Shown: piece after piece, positions 8,086-15,157 of the stretch | How the letters are laid out: every line of letters starts with the position of its first letter | Numbering within the stretch: the first letter of the stretch is position 1 | Source: Chloroflexota bacterium | GTDB lineage: Bacteria; Chloroflexota; Anaerolineae; CG2-30-64-16 | DNA: 22,894 bases | Direction: 5' to 3' | Assembly: GCA_029555885.1 (NCBI GenBank) | Contig: JAKPQT010000621.1 | Coordinates: 1 to 22,894 of the forward strand | Position numbers and translations under genes: made by a program | The notes under the pieces: model-generated | What the model was told of the DNA's origin: nothing | The model's input: the letters and a program-made list of their open reading frames with translations, nothing else | Databases searched by the model: none

Positions 8086-8160
8086 TCGGAGTCGAGGCTT
8101 CAGCCGGATTGGGTGTGGATTCACGCAGCCCAGCCTGACCGGCTAAAGCTTCGACTCCGA
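8086..8160 (-). terminator. Long stem-loop after the M14 peptidase pair
   Basis: Two 22-base arms (8086-8107 and 8139-8160) pair at 20 positions plus one G-T wobble, from TCGGAGTCGA/TCGACTCCGA at the base to AGCCGG/CCGGCT at the top. A further short stem (TGGG/CCCA, GTG/CAC) lies inside the loop. It lies 13 bases beyond the stop of the downstream peptidase on the minus strand and about 60 bases before the radical SAM start, as expected of a terminator. No T-run follows on the minus strand. Confidence 0.65.
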
Positions 8161-8173
8161 TTTCAGGGAAAGA

Positions 8174-10939
8174 TCAGTCGCCCCCGGCCTGCATCAGGAA
8201 CGGGAAGTACGACGAGAAGCCGGTCGGGCCGCTGCGCGCACCGGTCAGGAGCGCGTTCCAGAAGAACATGAACGTGCCGGTCGACTGGGCGCGATACAGC
8301 GTATTCGGCGCGAGCAGGACGACATGGCCTGCGCCGAGGGGCGCATCCACGATGGCAATCTTGCCGCGCAGCCCGGCGTCGGCGGTGTCGCTCAGGTAGC
8401 CGCTGAGCAGCAGGGCGCCGTCACCTGCTGCGGGATAGGTTGCGACGACGGTTGCGTCACCAGACACCCCACTGAAGTAGGGCGTCGAGCTCTCACACCA
8501 GAGTGCTTCTACTTCATCGTAGCCGTAACCGACCTGTGTAGTCGGATCGACCTTGATGCGCACGATCGAGCCGGGACAGCCGGCTGCCGGCGCCGCGTCA
8601 ACACCCGCGACGCCTGCGGCTGCCGGAGGCGCGCCGCCGAAGTCGGGGATGGCCTCGGGATCGTCCGGGATGGGCACCGCGGCCATCGCCGCGACGCTCG
8701 CGGGCACGCTCACGCCGAGGCCCCAGTTCTGGTCGATGGGCAGCATGGTGCTGCGGCCCTGCAGGACGAGCGTGCCGCCCGCCTCCACGAAGGCCTTCAG
8801 TTTCGCCGCGCCTGCCGCACCGATGCCGGGCCGGTAGGCCGGCGGGGTAGTCGAGGACGTGCCGCTGCCGTTCAGGAGGGTCGCGGTCGTCATATCCGGG
8901 ATGATGATGACGTCGAAGCCCTCCACTGTACCGGTCTGCACGTCGGTCGGGTAGAGCCGGGTGTAGTCCCAGCCCGCGCGATCCAGCCGCATGCGCGTCC
9001 AGCCTTCGGGCATGGTCGTGTTGCTGCTATTGTTCGACGAGTAGATGGCGACGTGGGGCTTGACCAGCCGCGTCGCCGGGACGCTGCCGACCGTCGAGTA
9101 GGCCGTCAGGCCGAGATCGGCCACCAGCGCGGCCAGCATATCGTGGTCGGCCTGGGAGCCCGTCGTGCGCACGATGAACGTGCCGGCAGGGAAGGTGCGA
9201 CCGTCCGCGGTGAACGGCGCGTCAGCCTGCGCCACGGATAGGTTGGGGTTGGCCCATAGCTTGGGCAGGGCGGCCGAAAGGTTGTTGTTCGAGCCGTGCT
9301 CGATGATGTAGTGCCGCGCGAGGCCGCCGGTCAGCGTCCCTTCATACGCCACTTCCGCGGTGACTGGCAGCAGGCCCAGTCCAGGCGGCAGCGGCGTGTT
9401 GAGCGCAACGACTTTGACGTCGCGCATGAGGCCATACGTCCAGGCGGTGACATCGTACGGCGTCTTGATAGGCGGATAGCTCTGCACCGTCAGCAGGTTC
9501 TTGGCCGTCAGGCCCAGCGGCTGGTCGGTACGCACAACGTAGTCGCCCGCGGCGAACTGCTGGCCGTCCGCGGTGAACGCCACCCCCGCGCGATCCACCT
9601 CAAAGCCCTGCATGATATGGAGGTTGTTGATCAGGTCCACCACATCCGCGTTGTCGCCGGCATCCTGCGGGATAACGAACGCATAGGGCGCGCTGCTCGT
9701 AGCCTTCTGCATGTTGGTCTTAGCCTTCATGTAGAAGTTGTAGAGCATCATGTCCTTGTTCTTCGAGGTGTAAGTCAGGTCGTTGCGGATGGCGTCCTCT
9801 TCGAGATTGACCGCATCGATGAGACGCCAGGGCAGCGGCACGGTGTAGGGCAGCGGGTTGTACCACGTACGGCCGCGGTTCGGCTGCGCGGTGATGGTGC
9901 GCGGGGTCGCGCGGATGGCGCCCTGCAGCTCGTAGAAGCGGCCATGCGTGTTGTGCATGTAGCTGTAGCCGTGGTTATAGCCGGGATACCACATATCGGC
10001 GTAGTCGTAGGTGAACACGCCCTTCCAGCCGGCCGCGATCAACTGCGCAATGTTGTAGCCTGCATAGGCCACCCACTCCGACATCGTAAGGGGGTTGACC
10101 GCCTCGTTGGTGGGGTCGTTGCCCGGCGACATGTAGAGCAGGTTCATGGTCTCGTGCAGGTCGTGGTACACGGTGGGCAGCCACTCCTGGCGGGCCAGGA
10201 CATTCGCCTGCGACTCGGCCAGGCTGATGCCCAGGAAGTCGCGGTTGTTGTCGTGATTGACATACTTGCCATAGTACGGCGGACCGGAGGACACATAGGG
10301 CGTGTCCTTGTACTCGTAGTACCAGTCCGTCACCATCTCCAGGCCGTCGGGGTTGATGGTGTTCTCGAGGACGATGATCAGGTTGTCCAGCAGGTCGAGC
10401 GTCTGGCTGTCGTTGCTGGAGGCCAGGCGATAGGCCATGCGGACCAGAACCTCAGGGCTGGTACGCTCGGTCGAGTGGATGGCGGCGCTGAGCCAGTAGA
10501 CCGCCTTCCCCTGCTCGGCCAGGAAGCGCGCCTCGTCGTCGCTGGCGACCTGACGCGGGTCCGCCAGCTTGCGGAGGATGCCCTTCAGGTTGTTGATCTG
10601 CGCCCAATTTTCCTCAGAAGTAACGATCGTGAGGATCATGGGCTTGCCCAGCTCGGTCTTGCCGTATTCGATGACATGGACGCGCTCGGATGTCCTCTCG
10701 AGCTCGTGCATATACTCGACGATGCCCTGGCGCACGCCTTCGCCCTTTAGCTCGTGGGTCTGGTAGGGCGTAAGCTTGTAATCCTGGCCGATGTCGTAGC
10801 CCAGGAAGTTGCGCGGGGTGGTGACATCGTAATCCACCGGCGAGCTTGCGCTGGCCCCGGTCATCGTCACCAACATGACGATCAGCAGCACGAGACTCAG
10901 CGCGGCGCTGAACCGGCGCGGTAGTTTGTGCTTTAGCAT
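8174..10939 (-). CDS. Secreted M14-like zinc metallopeptidase with C-terminal amidotransferase-like domain (copy 2)
   Basis: A predicted exported protein of 921 residues. It begins with a basic start (MLKHKLPRRF), a hydrophobic segment and a small-residue cleavage region near ASA (about 29-32). The M14 carboxypeptidase core follows: zinc ligands H155 and E158 in AAIHSTERTSPE, INPDG at 195-199, R233 in HDNNRDF, and H262 in YHDLHETMNLLY. Around 600-780 the sequence looks like a class I amidotransferase/DJ-1-like alpha-beta fold (HVAIYSSNNS, DVIIIPDMTTATLL, LKAFVEAGGTLVLQGR) without an obvious nucleophile cysteine. The last ~100 residues end in VVLLAPNTLYRAQSTGTFMFFWNALL. AGGAGGAGGAA precedes the ATG and overlaps the tail of the upstream paralogue. 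Carboxypeptidase specificity is inferred; peptide or cell-wall substrates are equally possible. Confidence 0.88.
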   Translation of the reverse strand: MLKHKLPRRFSAALSLVLLIVMLVTMTGASASSPVDYDVTTPRNFLGYDIGQDYKLTPYQTHELKGEGVRQGIVEYMHELERTSERVHVIEYGKTELGKPMILTIVTSEENWAQINNLKGILRKLADPRQVASDDEARFLAEQGKAVYWLSAAIHSTERTSPEVLVRMAYRLASSNDSQTLDLLDNLIIVLENTINPDGLEMVTDWYYEYKDTPYVSSGPPYYGKYVNHDNNRDFLGISLAESQANVLARQEWLPTVYHDLHETMNLLYMSPGNDPTNEAVNPLTMSEWVAYAGYNIAQLIAAGWKGVFTYDYADMWYPGYNHGYSYMHNTHGRFYELQGAIRATPRTITAQPNRGRTWYNPLPYTVPLPWRLIDAVNLEEDAIRNDLTYTSKNKDMMLYNFYMKAKTNMQKATSSAPYAFVIPQDAGDNADVVDLINNLHIMQGFEVDRAGVAFTADGQQFAAGDYVVRTDQPLGLTAKNLLTVQSYPPIKTPYDVTAWTYGLMRDVKVVALNTPLPPGLGLLPVTAEVAYEGTLTGGLARHYIIEHGSNNNLSAALPKLWANPNLSVAQADAPFTADGRTFPAGTFIVRTTGSQADHDMLAALVADLGLTAYSTVGSVPATRLVKPHVAIYSSNNSSNTTMPEGWTRMRLDRAGWDYTRLYPTDVQTGTVEGFDVIIIPDMTTATLLNGSGTSSTTPPAYRPGIGAAGAAKLKAFVEAGGTLVLQGRSTMLPIDQNWGLGVSVPASVAAMAAVPIPDDPEAIPDFGGAPPAAAGVAGVDAAPAAGCPGSIVRIKVDPTTQVGYGYDEVEALWCESSTPYFSGVSGDATVVATYPAAGDGALLLSGYLSDTADAGLRGKIAIVDAPLGAGHVVLLAPNTLYRAQSTGTFMFFWNALLTGARSGPTGFSSYFPFLMQAGGD

Positions 10940-10957
10940 GTGGTTCCTCCTCCTGAC

Positions 10958-13714
10958 CTACGGCGCCACGGCGCGCGCGCCGGACAAAATGGCGTTCCAG
11001 AACAGCATGTAGGTGCCGGTGGCCTGCGCGCGATAGAGCGTGTTGGGCGCCAGCAGGACAACGTGACCCTTGCCGATCTGCGCATCCACGACTGCGAGTT
11101 TACCCTGCAGGGCGCTCTCGCCGCTTACATAGCCGCTCAGCAGCAGTTTGCCGTCCGTGGGATAGCTCGCCACGACGGTAGGCGTTGCGCCAGCCACCGG
11201 CGCGAAGTACGGCGTGCTGCTCTCGCACCAGACGGCTTCCTCGGTATCGTAGCCATAGCCGACGAGGGTGGTCGGGTCCACTTTCATGCGGATGATGGCG
11301 CCGGGGCAGACCCAAGTCTCAGCCGCAGTGCCAGTCTTTGCAGAGGCCTTTTCCGCCCACGCGAGCAGCCGTTCAGAGGGGAAGTCCATGTAGGGCTCAT
11401 CCTCGACGGTCAGCTCGTTGGCTGCCACGGCCGCACGGACCGCGGTGGGTATCGTCACCCCTACGCCCCAGCCCTTGTCGATGGGCATGAGCGAGGCGCG
11501 GCCCATAGCGATCAGGGTGCCGCCGGCCTCCACGAAGCTCTTCAGGTTGGCGACGCCTGCGTCACCGATGCCGCCGCGATACTCCGGCGGCAGGCTGGAC
11601 GAGCTTGTGCCGTTGACCAGGCCCGAGGTCGTGATGTCGGGGATCACGATCACGTCGTAGTCGGCCAGCGCGTTAGCCTTTACGTCCTCTTTATAGAGCC
11701 GCGTGTAGGGGAAGCCCGTGCGGTCCAGCCGCATGCGCACCCAGCCCTCCGGCATGGTGGCGCTGGTGGTATTGTTCGGCGTATAGAGGGCCACCTTCGG
11801 CTGGTGCAAGGGGGTGGCAGTGACGGCCTCGCTGAGCGCATACCCTGTCAGGCCGTAGTTCTCCACCAGCGCGGAGAGCTTCGCATGATCTTCTGCGCTG
11901 CCGGTCGTGGTGATGACCAGCGTGCCGGGCAGGAAGGTGCGGCCGCCCGCTGTGAAGGAGGCGTCCGCCTGGGCGACGGCCATGTGCGGGTCGGCCCACA
12001 GCATCGGCAGCACGCGCGCCAGGTTGTTGTTTGCCTGGTGCTCGATCGCATAGGTGGTTGCAGCCACGCCGGTCAGCGTGCCTGCATACGCGACGTCGGT
12101 CGTCAGCGGGAGAAGACTGACCGTGTACGGCAGCGGCTCCATAACCTCGACGGTCTTGACATCGCGCAGGAAGCCGTATGTCCAGCCGGTCACGTCGAAG
12201 GTGCTCTTGACGGGCACGTAGTTCTGGGCCATCAGCAGGTTCTTGGCGACCATGCCATAGGGTTGGTTGGTCAGGATGACGTAGTCACCCGCGGCGTACT
12301 GCGTGCCGGCCACCGTGAACGGGGCCGCGGCCCGGTGGATTTCCAGCAGGTGTGCGCGCAGGTTGTTGATCATGTCGGTGACATCGGCGTTGTCGCCGGC
12401 GTTTTGCGGGATGATGAAGGCATAGGGCGGCTCGCCCGCGGCCTTCTGCATGTTCATCTTGCCTTTAAGGTAGTAGTTGTAGAGCAGCGTGTCCTTGTTG
12501 TTCGCCATGTACCCGAGGCTGGACTTCAGGGCATCCTCTTCCAGGTTCACAGCGTCCATCAGCCGCCAGGTGAACGGAACGGTGAAGGGCGCGGGGTTGT
12601 ACCACGAGCGGGTCCGGCCCGGCTGCGTGATTTGCCGGGGCGAGGCGCGGTTGGCGCCCTGCAGCTCGTAGAAGATGGCGTTGCTGTTGTACGCCGACGT
12701 ATAGGAGTTCATGAAGCCAGGGTACCACATCTCCGCGTAGTCATAGGTGAAGATGCCGGTGTAGCCCTTGGCGATGAGTTCCGTCATCACGTGGCCCGCA
12801 TACCCCAGCCATTCAGCGACGGTAATCGGGTGGATGGCCTCATTGGTCTGGTCGGGACCGGGCGACATATAGAGCATCGTCATGGTCTCGTGCAGGTCGT
12901 GGAACATGGTGGGATGCCACTCGTGCCGGATGAGCGCGTTCTGCTGCGACTCAACCGCGCCGAGGCCCAGGTAATCCCGGTTGTTATCATGGTTGATGTA
13001 GTGGTTGTAGTACGGTGGCGAGGAGCTTTCGTAAGGTGTGCCCTTGTACTTGTAGTACCAGTCTGTCACCATCTCCAGACCGTCGGGGTTGACGGTGTTC
13101 TCGATGACGACGATGGTGTTATCGAGCACGTTGCGGGTCCACGCGTCCTCGCCGGAGGCCAGCTTGTAGCTCAGCCGCAGCACCACTTCAGGGCTGGTGC
13201 GCTCGGTGGCGTGGATGGCCGCGACAATCCAGTAGACGGCCTTGCCGCGGGCCACGAGAGCCTTTGCCTCTGCATCTGACGCAACCTGGCGCGGGTCGGA
13301 CAGCTTTCTGAGGATGCCCTTGAGGTCGCCCATCCTCGCCCAGTTCTCCGGCGAGGTGATGACCGTGAGAATCATGGGCCGGCCCTCTTCCGAGGTGCCG
13401 TATTCGAATACGCGCACCCGATCGGAGGTACGGTCCAGCTCATGGGCATAGTCTACGATGCCCTGGCGCAGGCCTTCACCGGGGAGCACTTTGGCCTGCC
13501 ACGGCGTCAGCTTGTAGTCCTGGCCGATGTCATAGCCCAGGAAATCGCGTGGGGTGGTCACGCTTTCATCCACGGGCGCGGCGGGGGCGCGGGTCGTGCC
13601 TGCCTGGGCGCCCGTGGCAACCAATAGCAGGGCTGCCAGCAACAGCAGCGACAAGCAGCGGCCCGCCTTACCTGATGGCGCAAATAAGCGCCTGGATCGG
13701 TTTGATACGCTCAT
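10958..13714 (-). CDS. Secreted M14-like zinc metallopeptidase with C-terminal amidotransferase-like domain (copy 1)
   Basis: Paralogue of the next gene downstream with the same architecture and nearly the same length (918 residues). By eye well over half of the N-terminal 300 residues are identical. A signal peptide with a leucine-rich core ends near AQA (36-38). Zinc ligands are H168 and E171 (AAIHATERTSPE) and H275 (FHDLHETMTMLY); R246 (HDNNRDY) matches the substrate-carboxylate arginine region. The C-terminal alpha-beta domain (KVALYTPNNT, DVIVIPDITTSGLV, LKSFVEAGGTLIAMGR) is conserved too. AGGAGGAA lies 7 bases before the ATG. Only 17 bases separate its stop from the second copy's ATG, so the pair is a bicistronic tandem duplication. 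The likely promoter is at 14059-14087, leaving a long leader. Both copies look intact, which argues for retained and perhaps diverged substrates. Confidence 0.88.
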   Translation of the reverse strand: MSVSNRSRRLFAPSGKAGRCLSLLLLAALLLVATGAQAGTTRAPAAPVDESVTTPRDFLGYDIGQDYKLTPWQAKVLPGEGLRQGIVDYAHELDRTSDRVRVFEYGTSEEGRPMILTVITSPENWARMGDLKGILRKLSDPRQVASDAEAKALVARGKAVYWIVAAIHATERTSPEVVLRLSYKLASGEDAWTRNVLDNTIVVIENTVNPDGLEMVTDWYYKYKGTPYESSSPPYYNHYINHDNNRDYLGLGAVESQQNALIRHEWHPTMFHDLHETMTMLYMSPGPDQTNEAIHPITVAEWLGYAGHVMTELIAKGYTGIFTYDYAEMWYPGFMNSYTSAYNSNAIFYELQGANRASPRQITQPGRTRSWYNPAPFTVPFTWRLMDAVNLEEDALKSSLGYMANNKDTLLYNYYLKGKMNMQKAAGEPPYAFIIPQNAGDNADVTDMINNLRAHLLEIHRAAAPFTVAGTQYAAGDYVILTNQPYGMVAKNLLMAQNYVPVKSTFDVTGWTYGFLRDVKTVEVMEPLPYTVSLLPLTTDVAYAGTLTGVAATTYAIEHQANNNLARVLPMLWADPHMAVAQADASFTAGGRTFLPGTLVITTTGSAEDHAKLSALVENYGLTGYALSEAVTATPLHQPKVALYTPNNTTSATMPEGWVRMRLDRTGFPYTRLYKEDVKANALADYDVIVIPDITTSGLVNGTSSSSLPPEYRGGIGDAGVANLKSFVEAGGTLIAMGRASLMPIDKGWGVGVTIPTAVRAAVAANELTVEDEPYMDFPSERLLAWAEKASAKTGTAAETWVCPGAIIRMKVDPTTLVGYGYDTEEAVWCESSTPYFAPVAGATPTVVASYPTDGKLLLSGYVSGESALQGKLAVVDAQIGKGHVVLLAPNTLYRAQATGTYMLFWNAILSGARAVAP

Positions 13715-13732
13715 GCTTCGTTCCTCCTGCCT

Positions 13733-13752
13733 GACCGGCGAGGTTGCCGGTC
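13733..13752 (-). promoter_or_regulatory. Hairpin just upstream of the M14 copy 1 ribosome-binding site
   Basis: A perfect 7-bp stem GACCGGC/GCCGGTC with a 6-base loop ends about 4 bases before the AGGAGGAA Shine-Dalgarno on the minus strand. It could influence initiation or mRNA stability, but no alternative pairing that would hide the Shine-Dalgarno was found by eye. Confidence 0.5.
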
Positions 13753-14058
13753 TTCACCGTGATACGGGATCGTAAGGGCCGGATCATAGAGTGATACGAA
13801 TAGCGGTGAGTGTGCTGCGCCTCCTTAGGCAAACAGGCGTGCAAAGACGGGGAGGAGTCTCATGGGGAGGCGTCCTTCGGGTCATCCACGCGTCACGGCA
13901 TCGTGGCGAATCCGCTACATTGAGGGCAGTTGCCGGCAGCATTGCCGAGGCTGAGAACCCGTTGACCGACGGACACAGGAAACGGTGCAGGTCTGACGTT
14001 AGCCCGAACGAGGAATGAAGATGGACACAGGTGAAAGTATGAACAAAGCGATAGGGAT

Positions 14059-14087
14059 ACTATAAGTCTGGAAGCTGCCTTTGTCAA
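14059..14087 (-). promoter_or_regulatory. Sigma-70-type promoter for the M14 peptidase pair
   Basis: On the minus strand a perfect TTGACA (-35, at 14087-14082) is followed by exactly 17 bases and TATAGT (-10, at 14064-14059). Transcription would start near 14052, giving a leader of about 335 nt before the peptidase ATG. It is the best promoter match I found in the window. Usage is inferred. Confidence 0.7.
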
Positions 14088-14131
14088 GCAGTCAATTCTG
14101 GGAAAAACCGCTTAAGGCTCGCTTAATGCAT

Positions 14132-14149
14132 ATAGGTCTTAAGACCTAT
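14132..14149. promoter_or_regulatory. 18-bp perfect palindrome, candidate operator
   Basis: ATAGGTCTT followed by AAGACCTAT is a perfect inverted repeat without spacer. It extends imperfectly into a TGCA...TGCA context on both sides. It sits 44 bp upstream of the -35 of the minus-strand promoter and about 200 bp upstream of the response-regulator gene, a position suited to a dimeric regulator acting on either direction. It is not followed by a T-run and is not near a gene end, so a terminator is unlikely. Confidence 0.5.
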
Positions 14150-14349
14150 GCAAGATGGTCCGTGGGGCGGATGCATTATGCGGCGGCTTCGGCTATACTG
14201 CCACCAGTTCAGCGGTTGACTGTGTGGTCGACTGAGGCACGACATCCAGGGGGCAGTCTGCAATTCTGAAGAACACCGCGCGAGTCAGCAGGATAGGCCG
14301 GAGGGTTACGGTGAGCACCGCCAAGGCCAACTCGTGAGGGGAGGCCTGA

Positions 14350-14742
14350 ATGTCACGGGTCCTGATCGTGGATGATCAGCCGGCTGTCAGATTGGGGCTG
14401 CGTATGCAACTGGCGCTGGACCCTGACCTGACGGTCATCGGCGAGGCCTGTTGCGGCGAAGAGGCCCTTGAGTTGGCCTCCATGTTGCAGCCCGATCTGG
14501 TCCTGATGGATCTCATGATGCCGGGCATGGGCGGGCTGGTGGCGACGGAACGTCTTCGGCACCAGGCTCCCGGTTGTAAGGTCGTGATCCTGACGATTCA
14601 GGATGACTTTGAGACACGAGAACGGGCCAGGCTGGCCGGGGCCACAGCTTTTGTGGCGAAGGCCAGGGTCGAGACGCTGATGATCGAGCTGCGCAGGGTT
14701 GCAGATGCCGACAACAAGCTAGACAGCAACACAACCAAATAG
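14350..14742 (+). CDS. Single-domain response regulator (receiver domain only)
   Basis: A CheY-like receiver of 130 residues. The acidic pair D8/D9, phospho-acceptor D54 (VLMDLMMPGMGG), T82 (VILTIQDD) and K104 (FVAKARV) are all present, so it should be phosphorylated normally. Sequence style (VDDQPAVRLGLRMQL, GEACCGEEALEL) resembles the NarL/LuxR receiver class, but no helix-turn-helix follows: after the last receiver helix there are only about 15 polar residues (DADNKLDSNTTK). GAGGGGAGG precedes the ATG. No histidine kinase is nearby. It may act by protein-protein contact, or it may be a remnant of a NarL-type regulator. I see no downstream HTH remnant in other frames before the stop. Confidence 0.88.
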   Translation: MSRVLIVDDQPAVRLGLRMQLALDPDLTVIGEACCGEEALELASMLQPDLVLMDLMMPGMGGLVATERLRHQAPGCKVVILTIQDDFETRERARLAGATAFVAKARVETLMIELRRVADADNKLDSNTTK

Positions 14743-14854
14743 CCCGTGCATCGTTGATCAACTAACAGCTTTCTTCTGCGATTGGATTTGGGGGAGTTCG
14801 ATCGCGTGCCTGTTGTGATGGACTGGATTGGGGATGGATTGACTGGAGTGAACA

Positions 14855-14888
14855 GCCTCGGAGTGCGTATCGGAAACGAGGAACGCGT
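14855..14888 (+). repeat. 34-base direct repeat, copy 1
   Basis: Starts GCCTCGG and contains ATCGGAAACGAGG. Its CCTCG and CGAGG ends are complementary, so each copy could fold as a small hairpin. It matches the copy at 14973-15006 at most positions with a one-base indel in the A run. Confidence 0.5.
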
Positions 14889-14972
14889 GTAGTGGTAGTT
14901 TCGGATGTGTATTGATGTGAGTTGCGTGTGGCGTGAGACGGATGACCGGGATGTGTATCGGTTGAGCAGGTT

Positions 14973-15006
14973 GCCTCGGTGTGTGAATCGAAAAACGAGG
15001 ATACGT
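14973..15006 (+). repeat. 34-base direct repeat, copy 2
   Basis: Starts GCCTCGG and contains ATCGAAAAACGAGG, 118 bases downstream of copy 1. It is a diverged direct repeat with the same CCTCG/CGAGG complementary ends. Confidence 0.5.
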
Positions 15007-15108
15007 TTGAACGATAGCTTGTTTGCGGGTGATGGGGTTGGGTTGATTGTGTCTTCCTCCGTGAGTGGGTGAGAACGAGAAAAGCGTTGGGTTGAATGGG
15101 GTTGGTGG

Positions 15109-15142
15109 GGAACCGGTGTAGCTGGGGGGCTGCACCGGTTTC
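15109..15142 (-). terminator. Stem-loop terminator at the 3' end of the P-loop protein gene
   Basis: A 14-bp stem (15109-15122 with 15129-15142; core AACCGGTG/CACCGGTT, two G-T wobbles) closes a 6-base G-rich loop. It lies 15 bases beyond the minus-strand stop at 15158 and is also followed by TCTCGTTT on the plus strand. It could terminate the minus-strand gene, plus-strand transcripts crossing the C-poor block, or both. Confidence 0.6.
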
Positions 15143-15157
15143 TCGTTTAATGACGAG

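Larger units (their letters stand above)
13715..14349. other. Gene-free divergent regulatory region between M14 pair and response regulator
   Basis: 635 bp with no convincing ORF. From the peptidase side it holds the hairpin at 13733-13752, two back-to-back short hairpins (GGCAGTTGCC at 13925-13934 and GGCAGCATTGCC at 13935-13946), the minus-strand promoter at 14059-14087, and the 18-bp palindrome at 14132-14149. From the response-regulator side it holds a strong Shine-Dalgarno (GAGGGGAGG). Base composition near 14030-14160 is more AT-rich than the surrounding genes, as expected of a control region. I recognise no known riboswitch class in the part that would be the peptidase leader. Confidence 0.6.
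14743..15108 (+). other. Gene-free, C-poor (G+T-rich on plus strand) block
   Basis: This stretch stands out by composition: the plus strand is dominated by G and T with few C (runs such as GATGGGGTTGGGTTGATTGTG), unlike the balanced high-GC genes around it. The only long frame is on the minus strand and would give a proline/histidine/threonine-rich low-complexity peptide without a ribosome-binding site, so I do not call it a gene. It contains two related 34-base copies (14855-14888 and 14973-15006). It may be a long 3' untranslated region, a degraded sequence or an unrecognised RNA. Confidence 0.5.

Noticed and set aside
8026..8124. N-terminal extension of the radical SAM protein from the ATG at 8124
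   Set aside because: It would translate the terminator-like stem-loop at 8086-8160 and gives an arginine/proline-rich segment unlike the family.
9296..10750. 484-codon open frame on the plus strand
   Set aside because: Antisense shadow of M14 copy 2; no recognisable domain.
10940..13279. 779-codon open frame on the plus strand
   Set aside because: Fully antisense to the M14 copy 1 gene, arginine/histidine/valine-rich shadow typical of high-GC complementary frames; the minus-strand gene has motifs, signal peptide and Shine-Dalgarno.
13715..14051. Known riboswitch in the M14 leader
   Set aside because: Looked for conserved cores of common classes (cobalamin, SAM, TPP, glycine, c-di-GMP) and found no convincing match.
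14171..14199. TATACT at 14194-14199 as a -10 for the response regulator
   Set aside because: No acceptable -35 at 16-18 bases upstream (ATGCAT region); kept out of the feature list.
14758..15135. 125-codon minus-strand frame in the C-poor block
   Set aside because: Proline/histidine/threonine-rich composition simply reflects the strand skew; starts in the terminator hairpin and has no ribosome-binding site.
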